64,000 bases of DNA from Gyrodactylus bullatarudis (lineage: Eukaryota; Platyhelminthes; Monogenea; Gyrodactylidea; Gyrodactylidae), in the NCBI GenBank assembly GCA_012064415.1, contig SSNU01000244.1, positions 124,001 to 188,000 on the forward strand, written 5' to 3'. The translations under genes were made by a program, and so were the position numbers. The notes below the pieces were generated by a model, which saw only the letters and a program-made list of their open reading frames with translations, had not been told where the DNA came from and made no database searches. This document shows positions 52,362 to 62,010 of the stretch, piece after piece; position 1 is the stretch's first letter; each line of letters begins with the position of its first letter.

Positions 52362-52991
52362 TATTATTTATCAGAAAATTCGAATAGTAATACTGCTTAA
52401 ACAAAGACTCTTTTTTAGTCTTGTTGTTAAGATTGAGTTGTAAGAGTTGAAAGTTCAAATCCAAATTGTTGAAGAATTTTTTCTGCTGTCTTGATCAGAA
52501 AGTATTCTTGAAGGAAAGTATTATAATTGCAGACTTGGATGATATTAACTTCAAGAAATTTACTATAAGAACTTAACTATTATCTCAGATAAATATTATT
52601 TAATTTATTTATCTGACACGATTTAATCTCACATTACCACGAAAGAATTACTAAATTCATTACTTCAAACTTAAGGTGAACAATAGTTTCATTCTCTCAA
52701 ATTTTGACTATGCTGCTACTGTAGCAGCCTACTATGCTCGTCCTTGGTAATACCATTTTGGTATTCATTTGAAATAGAACCTTTATTCAATATTTCTCTT
52801 GACTGTTAAATACTTACTTTTATACTACTATATCAGATTAATAAATATAAATTTATATTCTAAAGAATCCACCGAATCGTGAATCTCTCAATATCTTATA
52901 TATTAAATATTTTATTTAAATCATAATAATCAGGAAAGAAAATTTTTAATTTACAAGTTTCTTATCTGCATTTTCCAGCAAATATTAATAT

Positions 52992-53535
52992 CTAAGATTT
53001 TGCTTTTGTCCAGAGTTTTAGTCTGAAAGCATCCTGACCGTTCAAATAGTATTTCAAGAAACGAGCCTGCCTGCAAAAGCCAAATTTTTCGTACAGATTC
53101 AAAGCAGGTATATTAGAGACTTCAGCTTCGAGGAAAATCTCAGTACAGTTGTCCTCAATCATGAGATTTATAGCCAAAGAAACTAAATTTGATCCGATAC
53201 TTAATCTTCTATATTTTTCTTCTACAGCAAGCATTGCAATATATCCTTGGCGTTTATTATCACCTTCAATTTTATTTACTATACAGCCAATTGACTTTCC
53301 ATCTTTTTCTGCCTGAATTGATTATAGGAAAAATTACTATTATACAAAGTTGAGGCCAGTAATAAATGAAATATCTATATGTGTAAATTGAGTATGGCTC
53401 GGAGAGATCTTTAGACATCATGTCCATTACCAAATGAAGATCTTTCTCATTGGAATAATATCTATAAGTCACATTATTAATAGTGTCCTCGTAAATTATT
53501 TTTTTCTCCTTTTCATTAGGTCCTTTAATAATCAT
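52992..53535 (-). CDS. NAA30: N-alpha-acetyltransferase 30, NatC catalytic subunit
   Basis: Two exons, 53535..53338 and 53312..52992, give 172 residues. The junction removes only 25 nt (GTAAT...TTCAG, 53337..53313); without it the frame is lost exactly where the family continues. Residues 48-66 (DLSEPYSIYTYRYF, WPQLC) and the GNAT core (GYIAMLAVEEKYRR, EAEVSN.PALNLYEKFGF, YYLNG.DAFRLKLW) are near-diagnostic for NAA30/Mak3. The enzyme transfers acetyl from acetyl-CoA to Met-hydrophobic N-termini on ribosomes as part of NatC. The long N-terminal extension of vertebrate NAA30 is absent. In the acetyl-CoA loop the family R-R-x-G-x-G reads RRLSIG, so the first Gly is Ser. An AATAAA on this strand lies at 52911-52916. 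The 25-nt gap could alternatively be a frame-breaking insertion. Confidence 0.9.
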
Positions 53536-53711
53536 AATTTTAAATTTCTTGCATAACAAAACACGTTTTCTTTGCTTTAGAATGTTTGTTTAAAATGTTT
53601 AAACTTATCCCTGCGCATTGGAAATGATATTTCAAAAGTCACAGTTTTTTGAAATTGCCAAGTAATAATTATTGAGCTCAACTTTCTTTGGAATGAAAAA
53701 GATTAATTGAT

Positions 53712-53800
53712 TTTAGACAATTAACCTACTAGCAAAGTGTGGTCACTGGTAATTACTATATCCATGTGACCACACTTTGCTAGTAGGTTAATTGTCTAAA
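53712..53800. repeat. 35-bp perfect inverted repeat with 19-nt loop
   Basis: Arms 53712-53746 and 53766-53800 are exact reverse complements, starting TTTAGACAATTAACC. The hairpin lies between the USP poly(A) signal (AATAAA, 53845-53850, minus strand) and the NAA30 start (53535). It may be a tiny MITE or a transcribed hairpin; no second copy was seen in the window. Confidence 0.85.
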
Positions 53801-53856
53801 CACACTGTAATTTCCGTATGGTGCTTATTTACATTAATTGATTTTTTATTTAGAAT

Positions 53857-56276
53857 CTAAAGTATTCTCATGTAAAATAAGAGATATGCATTTGCTCTTT
53901 TGACCTCTTTCCAGGTAGTAATGGTTATTGTATTGTCATTGCAACAATACCATTGTGTGTTTTCAGGATCTTTGAACAACTTTTCTGAATCAAAAGTTTC
54001 TAAATTTTCATTGTTTACTCTGCCACTGAGACTAACTAGATATTCTTTGCACATTGGCCATGGCAATCTCTTATTGTTCGCTATGTTTTTCGTCATGAGA
54101 TCTCGCGTTTCCTGAGTGTTGACTATATCTTTAGATATGTAGGAGTAGTAATGGCCATCATTCAAACGTCCTTCATGAACTACTACACCGTATAATCGAT
54201 ACAATACAGATTTGTTGTTATCTTGAGATAGTCTACTGCAAAATGGGGATAAATCCAAATTATAAGGGAAGCTAATATGATCTTGGATTTTTTGCAACTT
54301 TTTATCTCTCTAAAAATAAAAGATAAAATTTGGCTTACAATTTCAAATCTTTTGATGTGAATGGGAAGTACATTAGAGGGTTGAAGTAAAAGGTCCTGCC
54401 TCACAGAGTCACATTTGACACTGTCTTTTTCACCAGATCTATTTGAGCAAGTTGCACAGGTTGGAGCATTACTACCTTCTAGATTTTCTGCAGCTGAATA
54501 TCTAATAATATAAAACAATGGACCAACTAACTCATAGAGGGAATTGTAAATATTTGGTCCAGATGCAACTTCACTTAAATACTTGGGGATAATTGAATCA
54601 GCTAGGGGCATTTTGAGTAGATCACATATTAACTCCGAGTCAAGGTTTGAACTTGAAACTATTTCCTTGTTGTGATTTTTTTTTATTTCATCTTGACTTA
54701 AAACTTGTTGAGATATTTTGGCAATAACTGAATCCGATACAATACAGTCGCTATCGTTGCTACCGTTATCTTCAATGTCTGCATCCAATTTAAAGCTACA
54801 CTCTAGCTTGGGTTCCTCCTTTATTTCTTTGGCACTAGGTTCTTCAGGATTAATTCTGACATTTGATAAATTCTCATCTTTTAAACAAGGACGATTTCAG
54901 TTAAATGAAATATTAATTTATTTATGAGTGATGAATTAAAAGTTATGAAAGCTCTGTATTTAGGCTAGGCCATTATTAACTTATCTCGAGGAATCTAACT
55001 TTATTAATGAGCGAAATAATTCTACCATTCTGGTTCTATAAAATAACATTATCAGATGCAGAATGAAAAAAATTTATGAATCAATTTCAACATGGCAGAG
55101 TTAAAAGTTGGAAACATAGTTTTGAGTTTTCAAATGGAAATGGAAAAACTCATCTAAAAAAATAACCTGAGCTAAATTGCGATTAGTTGAACCACTTGAT
55201 TCATTTTATCTACAAAGCTTTCTTTAAAAAAATTGAATTAAACTCTTTCAAGCATAATATTGAAAAGATAAAATTAATAAACATAAATACTCACTTAAAG
55301 ACTCGACTTCCTCCGAATCAGATTTGATTTTTGTAAAATCAGTAAAATCTTCAGTCTCGTCAAATTCATACTTTTTTCGTCTGGCTGCTTTCTTCTTGGT
55401 TCTGCGCATTTTCTTTTCTTGTTTCTTTGACAGCTATAATAACAATTAGATAATCAAATTTTGCTTACATTTTTATTTCTTTGACTCGGTGTGCAGGTAA
55501 CTTCGTCGTCCTCTGGAGAAGATTCATGTTTGCCAGAATCCTTCCGACGATCAAAAGTGATGGATAGAGATAATTTTCTCTCAAAATTGACTCTAGATGT
55601 TAAACAAGTTTGGCACGTTATACAATTTGCTGATATCATGCCAAAGTATAAATCGATTGCTGAAAAATTATAGGTAGATTCTCCCCAGGCTTTAAGCATT
55701 TTCTTGGTATCTGAATCAGGACCCTCTTGCTTAACTTTAATTGGATCAATTTCAAGTTTATTAATAATTCCCATGCACCATTTGGTTCTTTCTTCTGCCC
55801 GAATAATATCACAAAAGTTCAGAAAAGCATCAAGAGCGTCATGCTGTGAGCCTAATTTAAATTTTCTTGACTTTTCTATAAAGTTATTGACAAATTTTGA
55901 AGGACTGTGGGGTGAAGATAGTCCTGAAAACAATTCAGTGCATAAAGCAACAAAATTTTGAGATAATCTCTCATCAATGGTTGGAACAAATTCGACTTCT
56001 AAATTCGATATTGTCCCGTCTTCATTGGACTTAGTCAGATTCCCTTTGAAATCCTGTCGAATTCTATCAACTAATGTCCATACAAGCTGTGGAGTATTTG
56101 TCAAACATTGTAAAACAGAGTTTAAATAACATGTATTGTTCAAATTATGGAGACCCTTAAATAAGAATAAAATGTTACTCTGATAGCTTTCGAGCAATCT
56201 GTACTATTTGAAAATTTTTCTAGTAATAATTTAAGTACTACCTACTATGTTTGCGATTTGTTTTCTCTTTAGCCAT
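53857..56276 (-). CDS. Ubiquitin carboxyl-terminal hydrolase, USP16/USP45-like
   Basis: Five exons: 56276..56242, 56186..55469, 55433..55295, 54877..54339, 54309..53857; 627 residues. Introns are 55, 35, 417 and 29 nt. The Cys box GLHNLNNTCYLNSVLQ carries the catalytic Cys; ANCITCQTC and PTCATC mark the zinc-ribbon cysteines; LPIHIKRFE, LYRLYGVVVHEG, the His box NDGHYYSY and the C-terminus NAYLLFYMRIL follow. The ending and the internal basic block near 255 (KKQEKKMRRTKKKAARRKK) point to the USP16/USP45 branch, which deubiquitinates histone H2A and other targets. The usual N-terminal ZnF-UBP domain is missing: the Cys box lies only about 28 residues from the start. Exon 1 is the weakest part; translation could begin differently. 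Its 5' end is 213 bp from a divergent gene. Confidence 0.9.
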
Positions 56277-56489
56277 TCATTAGTTTCAGAAAAAAATGTT
56301 CATGTAACTTTATAAAATATGACGATTCAAACACGAAAAGTTTTGGGTATTTAAAAAATATTGTTTAAGCGACTAATTTTTTGTAATTTACAAGACTGAG
56401 TCTTGTAGACTCTTGGTATAACCTCAAATACTGTAATAATACTACAAGCAGAAGTAAAAACCAAGGTCTTTAATTATTAGTCCTAAACC
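56277..56489. promoter_or_regulatory. 213-bp divergent promoter region
   Basis: Separates the start codons of the USP gene (-) and the acidic protein gene (+); it must hold both promoters unless an upstream exon was missed. No TATA box is obvious. Confidence 0.5.
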
Positions 56490-56960
56490 ATGGATTCAAC
56501 TGAAAATGCCGACACTGTCTTGGAAGTGGATAATAAAAAAATTCTCAAGATAAACTTCAATAATGATGGCACTGAAAATGTCACCAAAATTGAAGTTAAT
56601 CCTCAAAAATACAATAAAAAATCTCATAAACGTATGAAAAGGGCCAAGAGTTTTTCCTTCAAGCAAAATGATGAGGAAGAGTCCGAGAACGAACTTGAGG
56701 AATACTTTGAAGAAGAAAGTGAACCTATCAACAATGAATATGCTGTTTACAAGTCGTATGGAAAACTTGAAGTTGGGATATACTCTTTTCCTTGTGATTA
56801 TGAGACAGTTGTCAATATGTGGTACGTTAGTCTTGACTATCTAGACAGACATCACGAACTAAATGAGCAAGACTTGGCTGAAGAAGTTGATGAAGTAAAA
56901 ATTTGTGAAGGAGACACAACTAAAGAACAAAATGACACAAAAGGTGAAGAAGATGAGTAG
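56490..56960 (+). CDS. Acidic protein of unknown family, intronless
   Basis: A single open frame of 156 residues from ATG to TAG. I do not recognise it. Residues 45-60 are a basic patch (KKSHKRMKRAKSFSFK) followed by an acidic run (DEEESENELEEYFEEESE), a more ordered middle (YAVYKSYGKLEVGIYSF, MWYVSLDYLDRHHEL) and a second acidic, Glu-rich tail. There is no signal peptide or membrane segment. Coding is supported by the length of the frame in AT-rich DNA, lack of stops, and tight placement between conserved genes: divergent from USP and 72 bp from the 3' end of CYB561D2. The charge pattern suggests a nuclear or nucleolar protein, perhaps a histone or rRNA-processing partner, but that is inference only. 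Confidence 0.75.
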   Translation: MDSTENADTVLEVDNKKILKINFNNDGTENVTKIEVNPQKYNKKSHKRMKRAKSFSFKQNDEEESENELEEYFEEESEPINNEYAVYKSYGKLEVGIYSFPCDYETVVNMWYVSLDYLDRHHELNEQDLAEEVDEVKICEGDTTKEQNDTKGEEDE

Positions 56961-56984
56961 AATGTGATGAAATTTCAATATTTT

Positions 56985-56990
56985 TTTATT
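56985..56990 (-). promoter_or_regulatory. poly(A) signal of CYB561D2
   Basis: AATAAA on the minus strand 43 nt past the CYB561D2 stop; it is followed by the stop region of the convergent acidic-protein gene (stop 56958-56960), so the two 3' UTRs probably overlap. Confidence 0.5.
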
Positions 56991-57032
56991 AAAAATTATT
57001 AAATGCATTTTTCAGAGAATCTCTACCTCCTC

Positions 57033-57683
57033 TTATTTTCTAGCGTTAATTGACTTGAACAGATGCTTATAATTCTCATTCACTTGTTTAGTGAGAGTAT
57101 AATTCAGAGAGATAACAGCTAGTGACATGAAATAAATGAATCCATATACTTTCCATTGAGAGAGGGGGAAAATCTCGTCGACTTTCCCTTGAAACCATTT
57201 TGTAGAAAAACCAAGTATAAGTACTGCAGCAAACAAGAGACTGAGAAATACACCCGAGGTTACATGGTACATTTTCAGGTTGAGTTGAGATTTGAAGAAT
57301 TTGAATTGGACATTATATCTGACAATTACCCCAAGAATAATCTGCATGACGAGGTAGAAAAGAATAAACAGACCAAGTTTTCCATGGTATGACTCAAAAT
57401 GGGGCTTATTATTCATGTTTTTGTTCTTATAAATCGCCATAAAACCAAATAACATTGATATTGCCCCAATGACATTTAAAATCCAATGAATAGTGAATTT
57501 ATTTTTCCTTGAAAGACGAGAGAACACCGAAGAGTCATGATTATAAACAAATGAAGCTTGAAAAATAAAAAGAGTGTATCCGATTGTCATTAATAACGGA
57601 TGGATTGAAAATATAGTGTCCCATGGAAATGTAAAATAAGAAATTATTGAGATCAAAAATATCGATATCACATGAACCGCCAT
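57033..57683 (-). CDS. CYB561D2: Cytochrome b561 domain protein, CYB561D2-like
   Basis: A single exon codes for 216 residues, close to the 222 of human CYB561D2. Six hydrophobic spans are visible. Four histidines sit at the positions expected for the two haem b groups: H28 (IHPLLM), H66 (IHWIL), H100 (YHGKLG) and H140 (YHVTSG). Cytochromes b561 move electrons across membranes from ascorbate; the D2 form is an endomembrane ferrireductase. STKWFQG near 165 also matches the family. The gene is head-to-head with UQCRH, with only 53 bp between start codons, and tail-to-tail with the acidic-protein gene. Confidence 0.92.
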   Translation of the reverse strand: MAVHVISIFLISIISYFTFPWDTIFSIHPLLMTIGYTLFIFQASFVYNHDSSVFSRLSRKNKFTIHWILNVIGAISMLFGFMAIYKNKNMNNKPHFESYHGKLGLFILFYLVMQIILGVIVRYNVQFKFFKSQLNLKMYHVTSGVFLSLLFAAVLILGFSTKWFQGKVDEIFPLSQWKVYGFIYFMSLAVISLNYTLTKQVNENYKHLFKSINARK

Positions 57684-57736
57684 TAATTTCTAAGCAATTT
57701 CACATTGTGTTGTTACAACTGAGTGGATCATTTAAA
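57684..57736. promoter_or_regulatory. 53-bp bidirectional promoter/5' UTR
   Basis: Lies between the ATG codons of CYB561D2 (-) and UQCRH (+). Both 5' UTRs and core promoters must fit in or overlap the opposite gene, unless an upstream non-coding exon exists. Confidence 0.5.
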
Positions 57737-57943
57737 ATGTCAGATGAAGAAGAATTTGTCGATCCCGCTGAGGTGATCAGATCTCAAGTTAGAGAAAAAG
57801 AATGCTCTGGACTAAATCTCAAGCTAGACAACTGCACTAGCAGAAATCCCCAAACGAATGAAAGCTGCGAGGAAGAACTCTTCGATCTTCTTTCATGCAT
57901 CGATCATGTTGCTGGTCCAAGGATATTTGCTGCATTATCGTGA
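57737..57943 (+). CDS. UQCRH: Cytochrome b-c1 complex subunit 6 (hinge protein)
   Basis: One exon of 68 residues starting MSDEEEFVDPAEV. The acidic start, VDP, the R-x-Q helix and CEEELFDLLSC...DH...FAAL identify the hinge protein of respiratory complex III, which sits on cytochrome c1 in the intermembrane space and helps cytochrome c binding. Cysteines form two CX9C pairs (C24-C34 and C46-C56 approximately). In the vertebrate protein, as I recall it, the last Cys is four residues later (DHC; here DHV), so the second pair has moved by one helical turn. It is shorter than vertebrate precursors because the N-terminal acidic extension is reduced. Start at 57737 is chosen because the frame further upstream runs into the divergent gene. 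Confidence 0.92.
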   Translation: MSDEEEFVDPAEVIRSQVREKECSGLNLKLDNCTSRNPQTNESCEEELFDLLSCIDHVAGPRIFAALS

Positions 57944-57948
57944 ATAAA
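57943..57948 (+). promoter_or_regulatory. AATAAA overlapping the UQCRH stop codon
   Basis: The stop reads TGAATAAA, so the poly(A) signal begins on the last base of the stop codon. If used, the 3' UTR would be only about 10-25 nt. Confidence 0.45.
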
Positions 57949-58260
57949 TTAGATTTAATATAGCTTTCTTAAAAATTCTTTATTATTTTTTTCATAAATA
58001 TTAACATTAAAATTAATTTTAATAATAAGTGAACAAGTGGGCAATTCCATAATCGAACTTTCTTGTTCATAACTTGTCATAAGTTATGAGAATGTTGTGG
58101 AATCCAATGTGGATGCAGTTCAGAATCCGAACTTGAGGTATATGTTATGAAAGAAACGTAAATTTAATCTTCAAAACTAGTTATTCGATAAATGAGATTT
58201 CATCTTAAGATCGAGAACTATTTCATGATTTAGTATCTAATAATATTAATAATTAATTAG

Positions 58261-58910
58261 TAATTGTATATAAAAAAGACCAACTCGATAAAAATAATCG
58301 ACCCTCTACTATAAAGTAGTCGCATTAAAATTCTAATTTAAAAATCCCAGCCTCTACTTTTAATCAAAATTTTTCCAATGTTTTTTCAGTCATATGATTG
58401 AAATGACCTCATATTCAGATTTGATATGCATTAATCTACCATATACCACGTTTTAAAACATCAGGTCCTAAGATTACGATTTTGAGCATTTTTTCACATG
58501 TAAGCTTTGGAATTCAGATGATTTTTAAGAAATGAAATGTTTGCGGATAAAAACTCAAAATCGATTTTAGACAGCCACTGGTGTTTTCTGTTAAGTTTTT
58601 TCTAGAAACAAATAGTGGAAAGGTATATAATTTTCGATTCTCAATCGAATGGTATAAATTTTATCGATGAATTATGAAAAATGCTCAAAATCGTAATCTT
58701 AGGACCTGATGTTTTAAAACGTGGTATATGGTAGATTAATGCATATCAAATCTGAATATGAGGTCATTTCAATCATATGACTGAAAAAACATTGGAAAAA
58801 TTTTGATTAAAAGTAGAGGCTGGGATTTTTAAATTAGAATTTTAATGCGACTACTTTATAGTAGAGGGTCGATTATTTTTTATCGAGTTGGTCTTTTTTA
58901 TATACAATTA
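58261..58910. mobile_element. 650-bp foldback element with 236-bp arms
   Basis: Left arm about 58261-58496 and right arm about 58675-58910 are nearly identical reverse complements; the 178-bp spacer has no frame of note. The near-perfect arms suggest recent insertion or gene conversion. A diverged half-copy lies at 12150-12430. Confidence 0.85.
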
Positions 58911-59144
58911 TTAGAGAATTCACTGTATCTAATTTAGAACTACTATCTAGTATCTTTCACACGTGCTAAATCAGTGTCTGAGTCTCAGAAATACAAGTAC
59001 TTTCAAGTAGACGTCTATAGGAAAAGGTTTTAAATATTTCTGAAGCCATACATGTATTATATCGAGTAAAAATGACCATTTATTCTGTAGACGTTTTAAA
59101 AGGAAAAAAATTGAATGTAAAGAATACAAAGAAAAATTTATATT

Positions 59145-62010
59145 TCAATTCTTCATGGCAGAGAATAATTCAATCATTTCCTTAGCCTGGGGGAGTACCC
59201 AAAATATAAGCCCTAGGAATGCTTTGGCATTAATGGCATCATTAACTTTCCTATAATCATGACTCGAATGATAGGCCACATCATGAACAGATGCCAGGAA
59301 GCCATATTCCTTGATTTTTGGATGAAATGCAGTCTTTTTGAATCCTTCTTTTTCAACCCAGCCGAGATAAATATCCTTATTATTATTGATAAGAAGAATA
59401 TAGATGATTTTCGAGTCTTTACGAGTTTGATGGAGCATATAGTCAAGAGATATCTCATAAATGTCAAGGTTTTGTTGGTGTAGAATATAACTCGCAAAAT
59501 TAGCATCCAAGTCATACTTGTACTTGAGAAGTTCCTCCTCGCATGTGCCAAAATCATTTAGTACTTTTGTAGTGACATTGTCGAGGCCTTCTTTGCGAAT
59601 TCTTACATGCTTACCCAGTAAAAGTTCATTCTCAACGTCTTTTCTTGTTTGAAAGTCTCGCATGAGAAAATCATATAGTAGGAGGAGTAAGAGATTCTTG
59701 TGCTTCTTCATGGCTTCATTTCTCTCGAAAATCTCAACAGAACTCAAGACTCTCTCCAATATCGAATAACCTGAAACGAGAGCATAAAACTTTTTGATTC
59801 TGAACACATATACATTTTACACTGTACATTAGGGTAAGACATAATTTTTTAACTTTTCGAGTTTATGCATCTATTTGATAAAAAAAGAGAAGAAAAAAAA
59901 GAAAATGTTTTAAATTTTATTTAGTTGTGCCTAATTTCAATTGAGGAAGTCAAATTTTCAAATTTGCGCCATAATTTTCAATGAATTTTACTATAAGAAA
60001 TGATGAATTTTTGAATGATAGGACACGCTATTAAATAAGATTTTCACGTCAAATTAATATTAAATTTATTTTGAATACATCTTGAAAAATTCCGGTCAAT
60101 TTGGGAGAAATGAAAAATTTTAGGGAAAATGGAAATCCAAATATTTTTATACATGATGTAACACATCCACAAGAAAACTTTCTTCATCCACGCTTTAAAA
60201 AAATCTTTGAACTTTTCGAAAGAAAAAGACAATACCCCTTCTGCAAGCCTCAAGACAGGCCCAATGGTAGGTGTCGCCGATGTGGAAAGGACCACTTCAG
60301 TCGCCTTTGCCACTTCGGAAACCACGTGTGTAGGAAATGCAACCGGGACACCTCGAATACAACTGTCAAGCTCGGACAAAAGCCCCTGAACATGATTTTT
60401 AAAATGAATTTCACTTCAAGAAAGGACAAAATTAAGATTTTTGAATATTTTTTGCAACATTTTGAATGAAAATGTAGGAGTTACAGTAAAAAGTTTATTT
60501 TTTCACATTTTCAAAGAAAGTCCAAGAAAATTAGGAAAATGGTTCAAACATCAATTTTTGATCAAGGCATAGAACATTGTTCGGGGAAAATAAAACTTTT
60601 TATTACCCTAAATCCTAGGGCCTAGAAGATTTAAAACCAAATGTACATTTCTCAAAGCATAATTATAATCAGTGGTAATATTACTTTAAAAATGATAACA
60701 ATTTAAAGTTATGCAAGAAATAGTAAAGTCAAAGAAAATAAGAATAAAATACAAGCTGAAAAAACACCAAAACTCTCCAACCAATAGCAACAGTGGAGAG
60801 AAAAGTGAAAAAGCTCAAATAGGCCGAGGTAGTTGAAGATTATAGGAATAGTTTTTCTGAACACATAGATTAGGTTTATATTGGTTAATAAGAAATTTTT
60901 CTTTCACCCATACATCTATGCTGTCGTCATTAGGGTTTTTGTATTAAACGGAAAAATTAGAAATTGAAGCTACACGTTCTTCTTGTATAAGATGCCTAAC
61001 AACCGCAGTATCTTTCTTAAGATGATTCTCCAGTCTTGTAGATAATTTCCTAATATTTCTACCTATTTTCAATTGTATGTTATTATAATTCTGATTGATG
61101 ATTAAGTCTTCTTCTAATGCCATTACTAAACCCATCTTCTCTGAAGTTGAAGTTTGATGTGTTGCTTGAATTATGAAATTAGCACTCTTAAGTTTCAGAA
61201 ATGTCTCCTCATGAAAATAATTTTGCTACTCAAAATCGAATGCTATTTTTCACTATATTTTTCTATTCATTTGATTCATGCTGTTTTTAAAGCGACGCAA
61301 TCTCGTATTAAGGTTTATTCTGAGAGCTTTTAATTAATCACGTAAAATTTTTGATATTATTATTTTGGGATATTATTTTAACTTCGTTCAGTCCATAATT
61401 AAATGTGTTAAGAAGCAATATTCCTCCCTATATGATTTTTATAGTTTATCTTCCATTTCTGCCATTTTTTCTGAAAATATGCTTTTTATGACCAGTTATA
61501 AATTCTGATCGACTATCTTTATGTGGAATCAAAAATGTATTTTTTCATTGATTCAAAACTATGTCATTATAATGACTTACTTTGCATAACAGAGATGGCC
61601 AACTTCCAAGCAAAATATTTATATTCCTCCTCGGAAGTTTCAACTTTGATGAGGCCATGTTTTATTGGTTTGTCCTCGGCAACAGTTGAATGGTCAACAG
61701 ATTTCTTAATGGGCGCCTGAAGTTTTGTCCCAAAGTCAGAAAGAGTTGAAGCCTCAGATTCTCCACTAGCATCCGTGACCATTGAAGAACGTCCGCTAAT
61801 CTTTAGACGTTCATCTTCTATGCGTACAACGTCGATTATTGTAGCTGCAACGAGAAATATTGCCTTGGGTATCCGACAAGGCTTATTGCTGTAGTTTCTC
61901 TTGATTTTCTCCAAATACAACTTGGTCTGGGGATTATTCTTCAGGGAATAGGATTTTTCTTCAGAGTCAATTCGAAACTTTGTGATGGAATCAAATTCTC
62001 TTTCAGTCAT
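59145..62010 (-). CDS. Unknown two-exon protein, member of a local gene pair
   Basis: Exon 1 is 62010..61581 (ends phase 1 at GTAAGT) and exon 2 is 59770..59145 (after CTCGTTTCAG), together 351 residues. I do not recognise the family. A hydrophobic stretch occurs at about 49-62 (AIFLVAATIIDVV), which is too far in to be a normal signal peptide for this start, so the true start may be further upstream or it may be a signal anchor. A motif near 128-155 (EYKYFAWKLAISVMQ, then LERVLSS) resembles EYFIWSLRIGMAL...LERMSI in the neighbouring gene at 62330. The rest is a mixed helix/strand region with IIYILLINNNKDIYLGWVEKE and an alanine/His-containing end. The intron contains a retroelement scrap (60101-60469) and a possible alternative last exon (60944-61154). 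Confidence 0.75.
60101..60469 (+). pseudogene. gag zinc-knuckle relic of an LTR retrotransposon
   Basis: The frame contains CRRCGKDHFSRLC, a CX2CX3HX4C knuckle, followed by CRKC, the start of a second. This spacing with CG-K-H is typical of gag proteins of LTR retroelements. The second knuckle is broken and no pol, protease or LTR was seen nearby. The patch is visibly richer in G+C than its surroundings and lies antisense in the intron of the unknown gene. Confidence 0.5.
60944..61154 (-). other. possible alternative last exon of the unknown two-exon gene
   Basis: After ACTTCAACTTCAG a frame opens in the phase (1) needed by exon 1 of the 59145-62010 gene and runs 60-odd residues to a stop (MGLVMALEEDLIINQ..., ending ISNFSV). 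It looks like a charged helical segment with RLENHLKKD. It may equally be a scrap of a retroelement gag next to the zinc-knuckle relic. Confidence 0.25.
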
